Below, in pieces: positions 34,419 to 45,983 of a stretch of DNA of 64,000 bases. The notes beneath the pieces were generated by a model. That model saw nothing but the letters and a program-made list of their open reading frames with translations, had not been told where the DNA came from and ran no database searches. The position numbers and the translations under genes were made by a program. Location of the stretch: contig NC_085094.1 in the NCBI RefSeq assembly GCF_963422355.1, positions 2,310,649 through 2,374,648 of the forward strand. Direction: 5' to 3'. This DNA comes from Corticium candelabrum (Eukaryota > Porifera > Homoscleromorpha > Homosclerophorida > Plakinidae). The first letter of the stretch is position 1; every line of letters begins with the position of its first letter.

Positions 34419-35348
34419 ACGTCGGTGTTGTCGTAAACGATTTGCTCTGCTTTGTTCAGAACAAATTGGAGTGTGTTCCAATGGAAAAGCTGAAACCCAT
34501 TTTAGTGAGTGGCTTCAAGGAAGAAGCGGTAATGACGGCTCGCGACATCCTATTCGAGACTGTCACGAGGAAATGAATGTGAGGAAGCGAATTCACCGTC
34601 AAACTGGAAAGTCGTCAGTTGGTGAAATGAACGTTCAAGACATACTGAAGATCTTTACTGAATGTATCAGACTTGAGCTTTCTTTGCCAAGTTTGCCGCC
34701 ATTCATCTGAATGCTCTGCTTCGGATGCCCTTTGAAACAGCTGATCCAGTGAAACAGTTTTCATCGGCTCAGAAAGAGATGAACTCAAAACTCCTTCAGT
34801 CTGTAGAGGAAAAGGTAGACGCTTTAGCGAAGAAAGTGGATCTGCTATCTGGGTACCTGGAAGCCTCAAAGAACGAAGCCAGAGCCAGTTATGCGGAGGT
34901 AACATCGGGAAGCAGAGTGCAAGAACCTGAGTATGTTAAGGAGCAGAAGGGTGGTGACGTCAGTGTTACAAAGAGAGAGGACAGCGAGGATGACAATATC
35001 AGAAAGACAGAGGATAAGTATAACCAAGCAGATTGGACTGTAGTGTCACAGATGCAGAAAAAGAATGTGAACGTGATTCGAGGAAAAAGAGAAACTTCTT
35101 CTGGCAGTTTGAAAGGAGTTGAATCAAGAAGAGCATATTGGGATATCTTCGTAGGAAATGTAAAGAAAGACAGCAGTAAGGAAGATATTGAAGGATATCT
35201 GTCAAAGAATGCAGTACAGCCAATCCACCTATTTCTCCTGAATTCTAAAGTGAAGGACCCCATCAGTGCCCGAATTCGAGTATGTTTGGAAGATAAGCAA
35301 AAGGTTCTTGATCCTTCATTCTGGCCACTATATGTCAAGGTTGGATAA
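34415..35348 (+). pseudogene. LINE ORF1-like remnant (coiled-coil, gag-like)
   Basis: Three frame segments follow each other: EKLKPILVSGFKEEAVMTA near 34480-34576, NVQDILKIFTECIRLELS to 34710, and an open frame 34725-35348. The last has a coiled coil (SVEEKVDALAKKVDLLSG), an acidic Lys-rich linker, and a terminal domain with WDIFVGNVKKDSSKEDIEGY that looks like an RRM or LINE ORF1p-type fold. Two frameshifts separate the segments. It stops 45 bases before the endonuclease frame, the usual ORF1/ORF2 layout. Confidence 0.6.
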
Positions 35349-37913
35349 TGGATTACAGCTCCTCGAGGCTCTAGTAGCAAATCGAACAGTGAGTGATACC
35401 GGAGTCTACTCTGAATGTAAGTAGTTTTAACTGTAGAGGTTTTAGATCTTCTGAAGATCATATTAGAGTGCTTGCTGAGCAAGCAGATATTCTTTGCCTC
35501 CAGGAGCACTGGTTGCTGAAAGAACAGTTTGATCTACTTGGTCATGTAAAATGGATATGTTTTTCACAGCTGTCTCCCCAATGAGGAGTAATTTAATGGG
35601 TCAAGGGAGACCCTATGGTGGTGCTGCTATCATGTGGAAGAAGGATTTACAGAAGAATATCCAAGTACAAAGACCCCATCAGACAGACTTTGTGCTATTA
35701 GCATTGAATTCGGAATAAGGAAAATTCTGGTTGCGTCAGTATATATGCCCTGTGATTTGGGAGATGTAACATCAAGTGATGATTATGAAGAAGAACTTGG
35801 ATACTTGGATGGTGTTGTCAATAGCCCGGAGTTCGACGGCAAAATAATAATCGGGGACTTTAATGGTAACCCTCTCTCATTCAGTAGCAGCAAGTTCGGA
35901 AAGAAGATGAGAAAGTTTGCTACAAATAATGATGTCGCCATGGCAGATCTAGATCGCTTTAAAAAAGATGTAAATTTCATGACGTGGGTATCAGTGGATC
36001 TCTCAAAGTACAGTTGCTTGGACTATGCCTTAGTGTCAAATACCGCCCGATCTCAGGTTAGAGACTTTCATGTAATAGAGGATATAGTTTCTGGTTCTGA
36101 TCATTGGCCAGTGCGACTATTCATTCAATTGGATGATAGTCAACATAATGTAAAGACCTCCAATGTCAGACGTAACCATTTGGTTTGTAATTGGCAACAG
36201 TGTAAAGAGCTGGACTTACTTAGATACCAATGGGAATTGGATAGACGCCTATCAGATATAGAAATACCGTGGGATGCAATTCTATGTAATCAACCAGACC
36301 GTTGTTGTCACAAAGCACTCTTGGAACCATATTGCGAAAGTATTATCTATTCACTATGTACTGCAGGGCAAAATAGTATTCCAAAGAAGAAATACAGACG
36401 ATTTTGGCTTTATGGATGGGATAACGATATTGGCCTAAGACAACAGGAAGCCAGTGAAGCATACTGGAAATGGAAGCAAAGTGGAAGATGTCGATCTGGT
36501 ACACTCTTTGATGAAATGAGGGACAGCTGGAAAATATTCCGAAAAGAACTCAAGAGAGTTAAGCAGGTGAGTGAAAAGAGAGAGAGTGAGATCCTCATGG
36601 AAAAACTTTGTTCAGCAGACAAGAACGATTTCTGGAAATTAATTAAGAAACAAGGTCTACCATCATGCAATGGTAATGGTGTTCAGATAGGGATGGCAAG
36701 AACGGACAGCGACATTAGCAATTATTGGAAAGAGTATTACCAAAAATTAGGAAATTTTCAAGATCAAACTTTTGCGATGTATTGAACAACCAGCTTGATA
36801 GAATGGTAGAAGAAGAAGATATGAGAAAAAGAACCTCGCGGTGGCACTTTGTTATCAATGGAGAAGAATGTGGGAAGGCTTCTTTACAACTGAAGAACAA
36901 TAAGGCCTCAGATTTGGATGGTATTCAGGCAGAACATATCAAGAATGGCTCCTTGAATCTCAATAGACATATTGCTGGCTTGTTCACAGGATTGGTCAAG
37001 CATGGCTGTATTCCGAGAAATTTTAGAGAAACTGGAATAATCCCCATCCTGAAAGATCAAGCTGGAGATAGAAATAATCCAGACAATTCTAGAGGCATAG
37101 CGATATCTTTAGTGCTGGGAAAACTATTAGAGAAAATTATCATGGCAAAATATCAAAGAATTTGGCATACAAACAAGCAACATATCGGTTTCAAGGCTGA
37201 TCATGGCTGTGATATGTCTACGTTTGTCGTACAGGAGTCTATTAATTATTTTCCTGAAAATGGAAACGAGATTGTATTTGGATGCTTTCTTGACTTATCG
37301 AAAGCGTATGATAGATTTAATCATGCTCTATTGTTTATGAAGCTGATGGAACAGCATACCCCTAATTTTATCGTGAAATTCCTGAGGAACTGGTATAAAG
37401 AACAAGACATAAATGTAAAATGGAACTCGTCAAAATCAGCGTCTTTCAAAACATCTAATGGAGTTCGCCAAAGCAGTGTACTCTCTCCTGCTCTATGTAA
37501 TGTCTACATTGATGACCTTATTACTGGATTGGAACAATCGGGAGTAGGTTTTCGAATGAACGGGAGGTTTAGTGATGGCATCGCATACGCGGATGATTTA
37601 TCGCTTTTGTGTACAAGCAGAGAGGGCATGCAAAGGTTATTGGAGATCTGCGGGAGTTTTGCAACAGACCACTGCCTGAAATTTAATATCCAGAAAATTA
37701 AATCAATTAGTTTTAGGAAGAGGCGATCCATTTACTGTAAAGAGACAGCTTTCTCCATCAATGGAGAAAGTCTGCCTAAAGTACATGATGCCATTCATTT
37801 AGGTCATAAATTATCGGCTTTTCCGTAAGAAACAAATGGTGCGGTGGAAGAGCGGTGTCGGAAATTCTACTCTTCATTATAGTCAATTGTAGGGGCTGTC
37901 AAAGGTGTGGGTC

Positions 37914-39048
37914 CAGGCGCAGATTCAGGATTTTTTAAAAGAGGGGGTTGCAAATTTGATAGACCACGCCTACTTCAGTCAATGCATTTAAATCGTTAGA
38001 GGTGCAAATGGCCCAAGCTTCTTAAAGCTTAGCTAAAGTAAATGGCAACAACTATGGCAACATATCTCTAGCAATGCGTCATGTTGTTATAAACTCCCTA
38101 CATCATCAAAACTGTCTAACAGAATCTAACTGCGTCATGCATAGACTACTGCTAAATAAATGTTAAGTAAACTACGGTGCATGGCGATAACTGATACGTG
38201 TGCAAGACGCTCCTCTGCCATGGTAGACCTTGCTTAAGTCTTCAGTCTCCTCAGTAGAAAAATGACATCTCTGCTTCTGCACTTGTGATAGGCAGTGTAC
38301 ATGCTATCAATAGCAGACGATGAACATTCGGGTACAACCGAGAGTCAAAGGCTCCCAAGGCCAGGAGAAGGTTAATTAATTGTTGAGTTTGGCCTTGTTG
38401 CACTCTTGCTCTTTTTTCCTTGCTTCTTGCATTTCCTGGTATTTGCTTTGCCATACTGACTGCCATCTTCTTACTTCACCTCCTAGAGACTTCGGGAATG
38501 GAAGATTGGCTTTCCATTGGGTCAACGTCGGAACGAACCGAAAGGGTAAGCACCAGACACAACAATGCTCGGACATTATCTTGCTTACCATTAGATCGTT
38601 CGCGCATCTGAAGAAGCAGGAAGTCTAGGAGGGGTATCGCAACGGATCGTTTGTAGTGCTCAATCGGACTGCGACTACTAGTAGGTGTATTGCTTCGGTT
38701 TCGCGGTAAGATCGTTTTTCTTGGAACAGATTCAACGGATACAATCCTGTCTGCGAGTCGCAGAATGTCTTGATACCAGATGTCAAAGAGGTTGTGTATA
38801 TCCTGCCTTGTTGCCTTCATTCTTTCAGTTACGTACTGAGTGAACCATTCCTTACGCAACAAAGATATCCTGGTCACGAGTCTGGAGTTTCGTTGCCAGA
38901 TGTCTCACTTCGTCAAGAATCCGCTTAGTTATTTTTAATTAAATACTGGAAATGAGCACTATGCGGCTTCAAGACCTTGTGCTTTAACTCCGAGGCCAAC
39001 AAAAGGGGGGTTACAACCCCCACAACCCCTACCCTAGATCCGCCACTG
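37914..39048 (-). mobile_element. hAT-like element (1,135 bp) inserted in the LINE, 5-bp target duplication
   Basis: Ends are CAGGCGCAGATTCAGGATTT on the left and CCTAGATCCGCCACTG on the right, an imperfect inverted repeat starting CAG(T/G)GGCGGATC-like. GGGTC lies directly on both sides (37909-37913 and 39049-39053), and removing one copy plus the element restores the LINE reading. Flanking runs of G/C next to each end are typical of a family often seen in invertebrates. It carries a partial minus-strand transposase. Confidence 0.75.
38251..38890 (-). pseudogene. hAT transposase C-terminal fragment
   Basis: Minus-strand frames 38877-38476 and 38466-38251 encode family sequence with a frame change between them. 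The first holds RKEWFTQYVTERM and HYKRSVAIPLLDFLL. The second holds LYPNVHRLLLIACTLPITSA followed by EAEMSFFY, the C-terminal dimerisation motif of hAT transposases (usual form LPxTSxxxERSFS). The DNA-binding BED finger and the catalytic front half are missing, so the element is non-autonomous. Confidence 0.7.
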
Positions 39049-39330
39049 GGGTCGTAATCCTACAGTATGGACAACGATAATGTACTCTGTATTGTTACCT
39101 CTATTCGGCTATGGATGCGAACTGTGGGATTTGGGAATGGGAAGTACCAAACGTTACTACATCAAGCGTGGAGAAGAGAATATTGGAGAGGGCTAGGGAT
39201 CTCAAACAGAACATCCTTGCGTGAAACTCTTGGAGAACCTATCAGAGAAGCTCCAGATCTATTGCGTGTTAGCCAGCTCTCTTTCTTATGAAGAGCAGTT
39301 CATTCTAGTAATGAATTAGTGAGCGGGTTC

Positions 39331-39551
39331 ATTCTGAATACTCAAGGCAATCTGTGGCGATCAGTGGACAATGAGACAAGGACAAGAATCATGGTGTTGT
39401 CCTACATGGACTTTAAGAGCTGGATTAAACCTTAATTTATGTTTGTTTATTAATTCTTCTACGTTTATTTTTCTATGACTATCTATTTTTCTTGTTAGTG
39501 TATGTATCTTGTCTGGCCTATAGTACTGTACCCGTAGTGGTATGAAACAAA

Positions 39552-39552
<1 letters not shown>
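39331..39552 (+). other. 3' untranslated end of the second LINE
   Basis: Non-coding sequence after the C-terminal remnant. It ends TGGTATGAAACAAAATA and then the CA microsatellite, as if the LINE ended in a simple repeat tail. Confidence 0.4.

Positions 39553-39638
<86 letters not shown>
39553..39638. repeat. (CA)n microsatellite
   Basis: Pure CA run of about 85 bases following the LINE end. The Cys/Val-rich minus-strand frames across it are artefacts. Confidence 0.95.
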
Positions 39639-39643
<5 letters not shown>

Positions 39644-41844
39644 TTCCACGGATAACCACACACCCACACGTGCATGCACGTATAAGATATGATAATATAT
39701 CGGTTATTGTAGAGCTTTCATACACAGCATAACAAAGTAACATGAGTTCACACGATGTTTCAATCCAAGGTTCTTCTTCAGCTGGGTATATCAATTTTAA
39801 AAATATCTTTGAAAATTTGTGCAAAGTATAACTCTATGAAACTCTGCAATAACAATTACACCATTAATGAAAACAGCAATCAGCCTGTACAACTGTGGGT
39901 ATTTGTGTAGGTTTCGTAATTATTATTATTAAACAATTAATAAATAGATTAATTAATTATATAAATATACCAAAAAGCTTTCAACAAATGACCAATCATC
40001 ACATCGTAAGAGTATGGCCTCAGAAACCCATTACTCGTATCCAGTTTACTAGAAAGTCGATTCGTACCGTTCGCACGACGTGTAGCTATAGTAGACAACG
40101 ATTCCAAAACGGGGACCCCTTTGAAACAAGCGTTGCAGTTACTGATCGAAGACCGCACGCACGTTCCATTTAGAATGCACCAAGAATATAAGACTAACGC
40201 GTCTATCCAATATGAAATAACGCACGTTATGTTGTGTACATTGTTGATAACAATTCGTTTATAAGATACATTGATATTAAACAACCCAAATTTTAAAGTG
40301 CGTTACAATTTTAGTAGCGTGCGCTGCATTTTGGCTTGTTTATATCAACGTACACCTACCGGTCGCATGGCAGTGGCCGAGATGTGCATGTTGATATAAA
40401 TGCGCACCTGTCGGCTTCCGTACCAGACTCTTCAATCTGTAAATAATATATTAATATCAAATATATTTAGTTCTGGATATAAGTAGTATAGTTTTACAAA
40501 TTACATTTTAATTTTTTATTATTTCCCGGAGAATTGTCTAGTCAACATAATGATGTTTGTTAGACTAATGTACTTAGTGAGTATTTGTTTTTGTAATAAT
40601 GTGGTATGGTCAAATATTTCCGTCCGATGATATGTCCCAATTTGTCAAATATTTTATGCTGTGCATCTCTCGCGATATGTCCTACATTGTTGTAATATTT
40701 ATAGCAAGAAAGTAGCTCGTCACTGATGATGATCTATATCAAGAAAGTAGGTCGTGTAGCTACTGATAATCTCTATACGGGAATCAGCATCACGACCACT
40801 GCTAGACGTCAACTGGATGACAAAGACAAAGACAGTGTTTCTGAAAAACAAGTAGCAAGGATGAAGGTTCTGATTCTTGCCAGCAGGACAATGAAGATAT
40901 TCCACTGCTTGGTATGTATTTACATAGTCCTGGGTGGAGTGTGCTAGAGCAGATATGTTCATTCCTAGGTGGGTCGGGCGATGACAACACAGTTGAAGAG
41001 GTTGATGGTAGACTTTCTGAAAATGAAGAAAATCAAGTACTGTAGAGATTATTTTGATATGTGATAAGACAGATCATTATGCTGTTTAATAAGAGACGGT
41101 TATAATTGATTTCTTTGCGTTACATAAGTAAATTTTATCAGACTATTAGGAATTGCATGCTCTAGCTCTTTCTTTTGATTCTATCAGGTCTATCTTTGCA
41201 TGTTTCTCTTGGTTGTTTCACTGCTGCTAAATAGATTCTTAATAGAATCATCGTTCTTAATACAACGCACTAGAGTCGGTTTCTTAGGTTTTCTTTCGCG
41301 ACTTGTATTGTACAGGATGATAAGTAACTGAATTACTATGATGAACAGCTGTATATGGGATTACCAATGACTGAAGCGGACAGTATTTTGTTGGTTTCTC
41401 TCTTTATCTGCAGGCATAGCCTATCAGACGTGGCTCTAATGATTTGCTGAAACTCATTTCTCAGCACTGCCTTGTACCCAATAAATGCACAACATTAATT
41501 TATAGATTTAGATGAATCAGCAACCAACTCCTGTTTAAGAACCACCAATTTAATTGTCAGCCATCAAAGAAGCTGTGAAAGGTCGCAATTCTTTCACACG
41601 AGTGATCACTACACCAATGTCGCATTTGACACTGAAAGCGCCTCGATGATTGGAATTGATTAGAATGAAATGTATTTGCGATAGATGTAAGATAATACTA
41701 TAATGATGAATTACAAGCAAATAGAGCAGTGGTTTGTTGTGCTCAAACGTAACGAGCTCAAGCAATTGTGATCATAATATGTTAGACACAAGAATTGCTG
41801 CAACAATAGATTGCAAACTGTTAATACATCATCAGTGCGCTCTA
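39639..41844. other. Intergenic sequence, one possible short exon
   Basis: At 40313-40430 an imperfect inverted repeat pairs TATATCAACGTACAC with GTGCATGTTGATATA. A possible terminal exon at 40970-41046 follows an acceptor (CCTAG) and encodes an acidic tail (DDNTVEEVDGRLSENEENQV, stop), but no upstream exon joins in frame. Nothing else was recognised. Confidence 0.3.
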
Positions 41845-42756
41845 TTATTGCTGTGCAGGTGCAGTCTCCTCGATTATAATGCGAGATGTAGAAGCCCATC
41901 CTGTTTTACCGTCGTATGTTGTACTGCTGTGTCTGGCGCATTTTCCAATGTGAAATGCAACTTTGATTTGCCCTGCTGGTATGTTCTCACAATAACCTTC
42001 AATCTGTCTGTGACGATGAACATTGTCTCCCTGTCTGTTTGAATACGCGAGACCCTCGATGGTCATGGGACCAGAACATTCACCTCCATTGAATGTAAAA
42101 TACCAACGGGAACAACAAGAAGAGTGACTGCCACAGGCGACTCTTAAGTTTCCAGCATACGCTACACGCAATGCCGAATTTCCTGATCGTTTCGTAAATC
42201 TGCATTCCTACGTAAAAGAAGTTTCGATTACTGACACTAAAAAACTGCGTGGCTAAAAACCTGAATAACTCCACTGTCTTTGTCGTCTTTTCTATCCCAC
42301 ACACATTGTTTCCAGTTGACCTGACTTTCCTTGCCTTGCTCTCCTTTGGAACCTTTAGTTCCATCGTCTCCTTTCATTCCCCTTGGTCCCATTGCTCCAC
42401 GTAATCCAACCTTTCCGCTGCTTCCTTTGGAACCAACAACCCCTTGGGGCCCCTCTCCCCCCTTTTCTCCCATTCTTCCGACGTCTCCCTTCTCCCCTTT
42501 TTCTCCTCTTCCCGTTTCTCCTCTCTCTCCTTTAGCTCCGTCTCTACCGTCTCGTCCAGGGGCACCGTGCAAACCGGGAATACCAGGAACACCAGAACAA
42601 CCACCAGCCTGTATGAGCATACATCTAGTAAACATTGCAAGAGATAACATCTCGACAGTAAGTAAATACCGCTACGTCGTGATCTGCAGCAGAAATAACG
42701 GTTTCGATAAAACCGGGGAAAGAGAAAAGCAAAAGACAGACTTTAACCATACGCAT
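41845..42756 (-). CDS. Secreted collagen triple-helix protein, CTHRC1-like, 3 exons, 265 aa
   Basis: Minus-strand exons are 42756-42670, 42608-42261 and 42207-41845, all joined in phase 0 with GT-AG borders. The start is the first of two ATGs (MRM); either gives a signal peptide with core VCLLLFSFPGF. Exon 2 encodes GCSGVPGIPGLHGAPG and about 28 Gly-X-Y triplets, with one break (GETGRGEKG), then NWKQCVW. Exon 3 encodes ECRFTKRSGNSALRVAYAGN, CCSRWYFTFNGGECSGPM, EGYCENI and a closing SRIIIEE. These match the C-terminal domain of CTHRC1 in order and in Cys positions, and length is near the family's 240-250. CTHRC1 is a secreted matrix glycoprotein linked to Wnt/PCP and TGF-beta signalling in vertebrates. 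The role here is unknown. The gene seems intact. Confidence 0.85.
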
Positions 42757-42805
42757 GCTGCTCCGCTTGTCTAGCTGTTGTATACAGTGGTGTGGAGCTG
42801 ATGCG

Positions 42806-42866
42806 TCGTTTATATACCATTGCAAGGGAGTTACTTCCTGTATGATGTCATTCACAATGATGTCAT
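42806..42866 (-). promoter_or_regulatory. Core promoter of the CTHRC1-like gene: TATA box plus paired AATGACATCAT sites
   Basis: On the minus strand TATATAAA (42816-42809) lies about 53 bases upstream of the first ATG, which fits a short 5' leader. Just above it, AATGACATCAT occurs twice 16 bases apart (near 42852 and 42836), resembling AP-1/ATF half-palindromes. Role inferred from position and motif. Confidence 0.5.
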
Positions 42867-42959
42867 TCCGTATATTGCACATAACAACGGTTGACCATAC
42901 TTGGAAATAAAAACCAATCAACAAGCTTTCTGCATTGGCACGGAGCAATCAAGCAAACA

Positions 42960-45070
42960 ACGGGAAAACTTGATTTGAGATGAGAGCGACACGTCTAATT
43001 CACGGTTAGAATTTTGTTTGCTGGCTTTGCAAGTGCGTTTAGAATCTCAACAAAATTAACAAAGTCAATCAGCCCACAATGGTACGCTTTCGAATAGCTA
43101 ATGCAAAAATTTACTGTCTTACAGACAGATGAGATCAAAGTCTGGAGTTGCTCAGCAACATCGCTTTGCTAATGGTAACATGTTGTCTAGAAGAGTGGGC
43201 ACGTCATAGGGCGGTGCTAGCTGCTACTAGTAATCGCCTAATGTATTTCATGCGCGGGGCTATAGCTAGAAGCTAATTTATAATGACATCTTTTGGCTTC
43301 AACATCTATACTTATAGATCTATTTGAGAACTGAGGAGATTACCGTCGGCATTGTGGGTTTGTGTGGTAAGGAATAGAGAGGAGGAGTGACTCGTGGGTG
43401 TGATGTTATACGGTCTCATTGTGCAACTAATTATTTATCTCTGAATGTAAACTACAAGCAGACCGCGAACTAATGACGTACCAAACATCCTATTGCTAAT
43501 CCTGGTCTGTTGTCTAGCCGAACTACGCTCGCATCTACTTGATCTGTTATCATCCACCTTCTTTCGAACCGTTTCAATCCCCATGCTGTACACTAGCTCA
43601 CGTGCTCCATGCAGAATCTGGGATTTTCCCACGGTTTCTCAGTTTTTCAAACAGACATTTTAGTTATCAGAACAAAGAATTATTAACCTAAGCACGCATG
43701 CCCTAGAGTTACAGTAATAACGCAGCAGACGGTTAGAGACCTAAGGCCAGACAAGAGACGGCCGGACGACCGCAGCCCATGCACTCATTGCTAGCGTTGG
43801 CGTTAGTTAGCGTCGACAACCCCACATGCCAGTCAATGTCTCCAGCAACCTTGTGACGCTCTCCATGTTAATTAGCAAGTGCCAGTACGCGTGCATCAGC
43901 TCGTCCGTAATTCACGGTTTGAATTGTGTTGGCTGGCACACGCGTATATAATCCCGACAATATACAAATTACATCTTCCCATAATGATATGCTTAGTAGC
44001 AGATGAGACTGACGTGTGAGGCTGTCTAGTAATACGCCATGGGCTTTTAATCTCCCGTGTTTACTGGTTAGCTAGAAGCTAATTCAGGATGAAGCATTTG
44101 CGTGTGCAAGTCTGCTCAAACGGAGTGACCGGGGACATCGGTGATTAGTGATAAGGTTAAATAGAAAGGCTGGCTACGCGTGACTACACTGTACGTACTC
44201 CACAAATCCTTATCTCTACAGAACCAAAGTTTGTAACTCCCAGGACTTCTATATATCTAGACGTTTTCAGCAGCTGATAAGTCTGATCGAACGTTTTACC
44301 TACTATCGTAATTATGCACAGACCTTTCACCTATTTCAACTACGCGACTCGGCATTAGGATTCAAAACAAGATCTTCCAAATAAAAAAACCAAGAGCGTT
44401 CTTAGAAAACGGTTGGACGTCCACAGACGCGAAAGTGCTTACACTTTCAGAACGCACTGACAAATGGTTTAATACCCCATGACTAGACACCCCAAAATTT
44501 AAACTAGAACGCCCCTGTTAGCCCCTTCGATCAATGACAACACTATTCAATAATAAATAGAAAGGTCAGACAATTCTAGCCTGGTAAAACAGCCTAATAC
44601 GCGAGTATGATGATAGACGGTCCCATTGTGCAACCAATTATGTCTGCACTAGATAAAATTATGTCTTTCCTACATTGAGTGTTGTAGTGATAAAACGAGA
44701 AGAAAAATCTTCGAATAGCAAAAATGTCTTTTCAAATACCACGCTGACGACATCGAGAAACATAATTAGATTTTGCATTAGTAGTGTACATTGCTTGCAC
44801 ACGTTCGCACAACTGGTCTATTAAAATATAGCGTTTAGTTCGTAATGCCAAACATGATACCTACAAAATTGCTATTTACTACTTAGCCAATCCGAGTTCG
44901 TATTTACTGTTCTGAAACCACCTATACCTCATCCACGATGTGTCAATTTCTCGTTCCTATAGGCTCACGTGTTCCAGAACCTGGGGTTCCCACGGTTCCT
45001 CCACTTTTTGAACAGACAATTTAATCATCAGAACGAAGAGTTAGCTTATCCGTATTTGGCAGCAGCAACA
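42960..45070. repeat. Old diverged tandem duplication, arms about 0.75 and 1.1 kb
   Basis: Ordered matches link 42960-43700 with about 43900-45070: TTCACGGTT(A/T)GAATT, GCTAGAAGCTAATT, TCTCATTGTGCAAC versus TCCCATTGTGCAAC, CACGTG(C/T)TCCA, TTCCCACGGTT, and TTTTTCAAACAGACA versus TTTTTGAACAGACA. The second arm is longer by insertion. Neither arm has a recognised gene. It lies upstream of the CTHRC1-like gene. Confidence 0.6.
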
Positions 45071-45482
45071 CACTCAACAGGCCTCGGTCAACCCCGAACA
45101 GCATGCATGGAGTGAAGATCCAGCAAGTCAACGGTATTGTGTCGATATAGTATACTGTATTTCTATTTGCACATACTGTGATTAGTCTGTAATGAGTCAA
45201 TTTGACACAGACACTGCATGCCTCTCAATCTCGCATAGCCAGCCGCTCCTGTTTTGACTTCAAATAGCAAATTGATGTCCAAGGACTCCATGAGGCACAA
45301 AATTATGACAACGATGTGTGATCAGATCAGTGACCATTACACTGATCAGACAAGTTAGGATTTATACTATAGAAATGAACAGCGAACAGTAATGTGTTTG
45401 AGCACTTAATTGTCTAGGCTAGAAAAACTACTGCATTTCAACTTTTTCCCGCTTTCACTTCTAGTCGCAATACATATTGTGA

Positions 45483-45485
<3 letters not shown>

Positions 45486-45550
<65 letters not shown>
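45486..45550. repeat. (GT)n microsatellite
   Basis: Pure TG run of about 65 bases. Confidence 0.95.
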
Positions 45551-45552
<2 letters not shown>

Positions 45553-45669
45553 TTGGCAAAGAAATCTAGATATATAGATTCTTATTTAGATTATTAACAA
45601 ATTATTGCTTTTTCTAGTTAATTACTACTTTTAGAGTATAGCATGTGCACACGCTAACACAGTAAAGGC

Positions 45670-45822
45670 ATATTCACACTTGGCACGTAACGTAACGTAA
45701 CGTAAAGTAACGTAACGTAACGTAAAGGAGCGTAACGCAACGTCACGTAACGTGACGTTACGTACGCAAGATCGTTGTCGTATACTGTAGCGTACTGATT
45801 TTCGTAACGTAACGTTAGATGT
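45670..45822. repeat. CGTAA pentamer array, both orientations
   Basis: After TTCACACTTGGCA, the pentamer CGTAA repeats about ten times with small changes, then a palindromic GTCACGTAACGTGACGTTACG, then CGTAACGTAACGTTA. Preceding TTCACACTTGGCA is typical of MITE ends, so this may be one subterminal array of a MITE. Confidence 0.65.
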
Positions 45823-45983
45823 AGAGATGGATTCAACGTTTCCCGATTGGCGTAGGCAATCATCTAATCATGGAGCAGTGCGTGGGTGTCTCTCCTGAGC
45901 ATTTCACTGCTGTAACATTAATATCGACGAGAGGCTTAATGACCTTGTACGCGAGTACCCGTGTTTGAATAAACGGTAATACC

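Larger units (their letters stand above)
35393..39330 (+). pseudogene. LINE ORF2: APE endonuclease plus reverse transcriptase, split by a hAT element
   Basis: 35393-35584 encodes the start of an EEP/APE-type endonuclease (NVSSFNCRGFRSS, LCLQEHWL) up to a stop. 35634-36785 continues it with KIIIGDFNGNP and SGSDHWPVR, the catalytic Asn/Asp and terminal His motifs. 36725-37828 encodes the reverse transcriptase in another frame: NNKASDLDGIQAEHIKNG, FLDLSKAYDRF (motif A) and IAYADDLSLLC (the YADD box). Sequence to 37913 (VEERCRKFYSSL) continues at 39054 with YGCELWDLG once the hAT insertion is skipped. Stops and frameshifts make it inactive. The endonuclease type suggests a CR1/Jockey/I-like clade, different from the RLE-type LINE before it. 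Confidence 0.8.

Noticed and set aside
34889..35509. Minus-strand 206-codon frame
   Set aside because: Antisense of the LINE ORF1 and ORF2 start; Ser/Leu-rich composition is typical of a shadow frame.
42331..42774. Plus-strand 147-codon Pro/Ser-rich frame
   Set aside because: Antisense shadow of the collagen exon; the minus strand has the signal peptide, Gly-X-Y pattern and splice sites.
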